A stretch of DNA of 64,000 nucleotides from Viscum album (Eukaryota; Streptophyta; Magnoliopsida; Santalales; Viscaceae), in assembly GCA_963277665.1 (NCBI GenBank), contig OY728120.1, positions 937,675,195 to 937,739,194 on the forward strand, given 5' to 3'. The position numbers were made by a program, and so were the translations under genes. A model generated the notes under the pieces. It saw nothing but the letters and a program-made list of their open reading frames with translations. It was not told the DNA's origin and ran no database searches. This document shows, piece after piece, positions 60,247 through 64,000 of this stretch. How positions within the stretch are numbered: position 1 is the stretch's first letter; every line of letters begins with the position of its first letter.

Positions 60247-60439
60247 GTAAGACATATTACTAGCGGATCCTTCACGTCATGACCCCCAGGTCCCTCAGAT
60301 GTAGTGGTTGAAATGACTCCCAACTAGAGATCCCCCTTTGTCGAGTATCTCCAAAATGGTTGCCTCCCGGCTGATCGGGACGAGCACGAGTGAATTCGAC
60401 ACTGCACGTTGTAGTTTTCCCTCCATAGTGGTCCCAATC

Positions 60440-61560
60440 TTGAGCAGATTCTCTACAACCGTGGGTTCGATGGTGTTCTCCCCCATTGTATCCATGTATT
60501 ATAGATTTCTCAGGTCATGCATGAGGTTCATGCTGGTTCCTATGGGGCTCACCCGGCAGTGCTGAAGATGTCCCATCTAATCTGGAGACTAGGGTACTTC
60601 TAGCCCTCCATGATCCATGATTGTATCGTGTTCTCTAGGAGATGTAACATGTGGAAAATTCATGCTAACTTCATGCATCGGCCGCCAGAAGCTCTCCACT
60701 CTACCAAGTAATCTTGGTCATTCGTGGTATGGGGACTCGATGTCGTGGGACCATACCCACCGGCGACAGCTCGCCAGTGCAGATTCATCCTAACCAACAC
60801 AGATTTATTTTCAAAGTGGGAAGAAGAAATTCTTCTCATGGAGGTCAAGGCCCATTCTATCGTTGATTTCGTGACCTCTAACATCATCCACCGGTTTGGA
60901 GTCTCTCACACTATCTGAACTAATAACAACACCAACTTCCGATCAACCGAGTTGAAGAAATTGTATTCCAAGTACACCATTCGTTTGAACCATACCTCTC
61001 ACTATCACGTTCAAGAAAATGGAAATATCTAGGCATTCAACAAAAACCCTATCTATCATTCTATAGAAAATGGTTTGTCAGAACAAGAAGAGTTGGCCGG
61101 ACACGCTCCCCAATGCCATCTAGGCCTATCAAACGACAACTCGTGATTCCACACAGGTGACTCCATATTCCCTGGTGTACAGATCTATGGTTGACCTACC
61201 CATTGAGATCCAGCTGCCTTCGTTATGCATAATGGTGTATGACCAGCAGGATCCATATAAGGTAGCCGAAATTCGTCTGGTGGAATTGGAAGTGCTTTAC
61301 GAGAATAGGCTTCGTGCCCTGCACAATCTGGAAAGGCATCAGAATAAGATAGCTAGGTCCTTCAACAAAAAGGTTCTCCTCCGATATTTCCTACAAGGAG
61401 ACATGGTATTGGCCCTTAGGGCACCAATGATCCCCGGCAGGAAACCACCCATGTTGGAGCCCAAATGGGGAGGACCTTACATAATTACAAGGTTTACCCC
61501 AATTGAGCATACTCCCTGGTGACCATGGATGGTGAGCGTATAAATCCTCCCACAAGTGCC
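60440..61560 (+). pseudogene. Tat element integrase
   Basis: The zinc region reads HEVHAGSYGAHPAVLKMSHL then GYF-stop-PSMIHDCIVFSRRCNMW, with the last cysteine turned to tryptophan. The core begins VVWGLDVVGPYPPAT (60724). The second catalytic Asp is Asn (TNNNTNFRS) and the Glu segment is broken by a stop (QENGNI-stop-AFNK). After a shift near 61090 the C-terminal part is open (61157-61522): TPYSLVYRSMVDLPIEIQLP, FNKKVLLRYFLQGDMVLALR, PKWGGPYIITRFTP. The enzyme cannot be active. Confidence 0.82.
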
Positions 61561-61599
61561 ATGTTCCTCAAGAAATACTTTTCCTAAGCCTACTGGTCC

Positions 61600-64000
61600 A
61601 GTATGACCTTAATCTAGATGGTCCCGCATGACTCTAACCTGAACGCCAGTCCAGCAAGACCTTAGACTGTCCGGTCGTACATGACTTTAAACTGCGCATC
61701 ATCCTAATGATGTTAAAATTCATTTTTAGAACAATGTATGACTTGTTTTCCATCCTCATGGGATACGTAGGAACGTTTAGACACCTCATATTGAGCCCAG
61801 ACCCAAACTCTTCTCTTTGACTACCCCCTGGGTATAGTTCTCTCAAAGGACCCCTGCATGATATGGTGTAGGCTTCCTTAGCCTGACTTGTGATAGGTTT
61901 ATAATGGTATCACCATGTTCCGACTCCCCAGTCGTCTATCCTCCCACGTCCTCACCGCATGATGTTAAACTTCATGGCCTTCAAGAACTACGTACGACTT
62001 GATTACCATCCTCATGGGATACGTAGGAACGCCCGGAAATTTTGTCTGTTGGCCCAGCCCAAATTCCAGGATCTTCCCTTCGGGTCAAGACATGTGGTGG
62101 GGTGAAGACTTTTACCCCAATTCACTTTGAGCTAATCTTGATCTGGCTATACGTCCTGCTCCCTGGAGACGTTTGCCTCTTTCATAGAAGGGTACAACTA
62201 TGAGTCACCCACTCCTTTGATTGGGACTCCATCATCTGTCCTGTCCAGAAGTGCCCCGGGATGGAATGGATGCTAGGCCTAAGGTATCTCTTACCACTTT
62301 GGGCCAACTCCATCGCAAATGTTGGGAAACAATCCGATACAAGTCCCGCATTGCGAATATGGTCAGCATTCGATTCTCATTTCTTGTTCCCATTTCAGGT
62401 CACTATAGGGACGCTGTGTTTCAAACATAGTCAACAGCTGTCCTGCAACGTTGGAACCACCCCAAGATATCCCAAACATTGAGTGTAGTTGTTCATTCTA
62501 CCCTATTGTACCACCAAGCGACGAACTCCCTTCGGGAAAGAGAGATATTAGACCCCATATGACGGGGAGAGCCGAGACTGGATCCTTGTTTCCCACACTG
62601 AGCACTGCTCACATAGTCTTAGGAGCTGTGATGAGGTGGTAACTGCACAAGGGGACATATGGATGCCGACCAAGGCCCAGCCTCAGGATTGTTGGCCCTT
62701 TTTGGCCTCTGGCCCAGTTCCTATTTATGGTTTTATGGTGTGGTATGGGACCATTTCCTCAATCACATCGGGATACTCACCATACCATACACCTCTTGTA
62801 TTTGGGGTATCTTACTCCTCTCTTCGTCCTCACTGCAATATGTTAAACTACAAACTGGTCGGGCCTCTCTGACCGAGGCCCATCCTCAGGCCCCTTGGCA
62901 TTTTCGGGCCCCGACCTAGGTTCTCTCTTATGGGAATTTACAATGTGGTATGGGATTAGGTCCTCATTCACGTCGGGTTATTCGTCGTTCCGTACACATC
63001 CATGAATGAGATACCTCACCCATTTTCTCATCCTCACTGCAAAACGTTAAACTACGAACTGGTCGGGCCTTTCTGACCGAGGCCTAGCCTCAGGCCCCTT
63101 GGCCTTTTTAGGCCCCTGGCCCAAGTTCCTATTTAGGGTTGTACGGTGTGGTATGGGATTGTGTCCTCATTCATGTCGGGTTAGTCGTTGTTCCATACAC
63201 CCCCCTCATTAGGGCATCTTACCCATATGTGCCTTCAAAAACTATTTGTGTCTTGATTCCCTTCCTCATGGGATACATAGGATCACCTGAATGTCCAGAC
63301 TTCGGGTCCAACCCCATCTCTCATAAATCTCCCTTTCACCATGGCCATGTGGCCTACTCATTCCCTGGGAGTGGAGTATATGGTGTTGCACAAGATTATG
63401 TCCCCATTCCCGTTGGATTTGTAACGACCACAACAAGTACGTCATCCTCCTTGGAGTTCACTATCCCTATATTCTATACTCACTCCTTCAAATATGTTAC
63501 TCTCATGTTGAGAACCCACTTTGACCCTCTTCCGTGATTCACCATTTTTCCTAAGGGTACTATGGTTTAGTACCTGGAATGTAAGACTTTACTCAGACAT
63601 TCTATCACCCGTTTCTCAGGCTTTGTGTTCCCCTTCATTAGGGCTTCCATCACCTTTCACACCTGAAGGGACCCCTAAGTGGAATGAATTCTAGGCCTAA
63701 GGGCTCGCCTACCATTACAGGCCAACATCCTTGAGGGTCGAAGACAAAAAATTGATACAAGTCCTGCGTTGCGAATATGGTCAGCGGCTAATGCTCATTT
63801 GTTTGTCCCCATTTTAGGCTAACACGATATAGATGCTATGTTTTGAACATGGTAAATAGTAATCCTCCATCGTCATGCCAACCCCATTAAGCCCGAAATG
63901 TTGATTACAAGATTCACATCCTTCTCTACCACATCATGTCCAAGTAGACCTTCGAAACTCTTTGTACTATTCCTCGGTGCACATCCGCTTGTTAGGAGGA
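61600..64000 (+). repeat. Tandem-repeat-rich tail of the Tat/Ogre-like element
   Basis: No coding potential. A ~204-bp tandem unit runs from about 62640 to 63240, with anchors TGGTATGGGA at 62741, 62946 and 63149, and GTTAAACTA at 62842 and 63046. A diverged further unit lies near 63370. A larger duplication pairs 62260-62460 with 63690-63870 (TACAAGTCC-GC-TTGCGAATATGG anchors). ACTACGT...GGATACGTAGGA modules lie at 61735, 61986 and 63238. Tat/Ogre elements are known for variable tandem repeats between the coding part and the 3' LTR. The element continues past the window. Confidence 0.65.

Larger units (their letters stand above)
51700..61600 (+). mobile_element. Gypsy Tat/Ogre-like retrotransposon, internal region
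   Basis: Plus-strand order is upstream coding-like segment, gag, protease, RT, RNase H, a second RNase H and integrase. The second RNase H placed between the first one and integrase is the mark of the Tat clade. Most blocks lie in frame 1 from 58270 to 60920, with stops that are mostly TAG. Gag and integrase also show frameshifts. Leader and tail regions rich in tandem repeats flank it. The 3' LTR, if present, lies beyond the window or within its last kilobases. Confidence 0.85.

Overview
This window looks like plant nuclear DNA, and as far as I can read it consists almost entirely of dead transposable elements and local tandem repeats. The evidence is plant-type Copia and Gypsy LTR elements primed by initiator tRNA-Met, a plant L1-type LINE ORF1 with a DUF4283-like region and a CX2CX4HX4C knuckle, and a Tat/Ogre-type Gypsy element with a second RNase H. 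The DNA is AT-rich and old, with LTR pairs diverged by roughly 10 to 25 per cent by eye. I found no host gene that I would defend. A gene-poor, probably heterochromatic part of a large, repeat-rich angiosperm genome is the best reading; I cannot name the species.

Layout. 1-2473: AT-rich DNA, a 178-bp tandem repeat, a hairpin cluster and an snRNA-like promoter motif pair. 2474-7289: an old Copia element with 353-bp LTRs. 7290-10653: unassigned DNA with a 33-bp minisatellite built on the palindrome CATGATCA. 10654-15760: a full-length Copia element (471/472-bp LTRs, target duplication CTCAA) whose 1300-codon polyprotein keeps one frame despite 12 stops. It interrupts a 165-bp tandem repeat that resumes at 15766-16100. 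17645-42030: a three-level nest. A minus-strand Gypsy chromovirus-like element (B, target duplication TTCAC) carries in one LTR a plus-strand Gypsy element with about 4.3-kb LTRs and almost no coding capacity (A, 17992-31608). Element A carries in its first LTR a minus-strand LINE that has ORF1 but no ORF2 (19165-21742, 13-bp target duplication). 42036-49200: AT-rich and largely unassigned, with a possible small TIR element and a minus-strand LTR-like promoter. 49200-64000: a plus-strand Tat/Ogre-like Gypsy element with a repeat-rich leader, degraded gag, protease, RT, RNase H, second RNase H and integrase, then a tandem-repeat-rich tail that runs off the window.

The coding parts no longer work together as functional units; each element is a decayed copy. 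What the sequence records well is insertion order: LINE after A, A after B, and Copia 2 after the 165-bp array. It also shows a decay pattern, especially CAG-to-TAG stops, that fits cytosine methylation. The most unusual items are the ORF1-only LINE, the three-level nest with target duplications, and the minisatellites with conserved palindromic cores.
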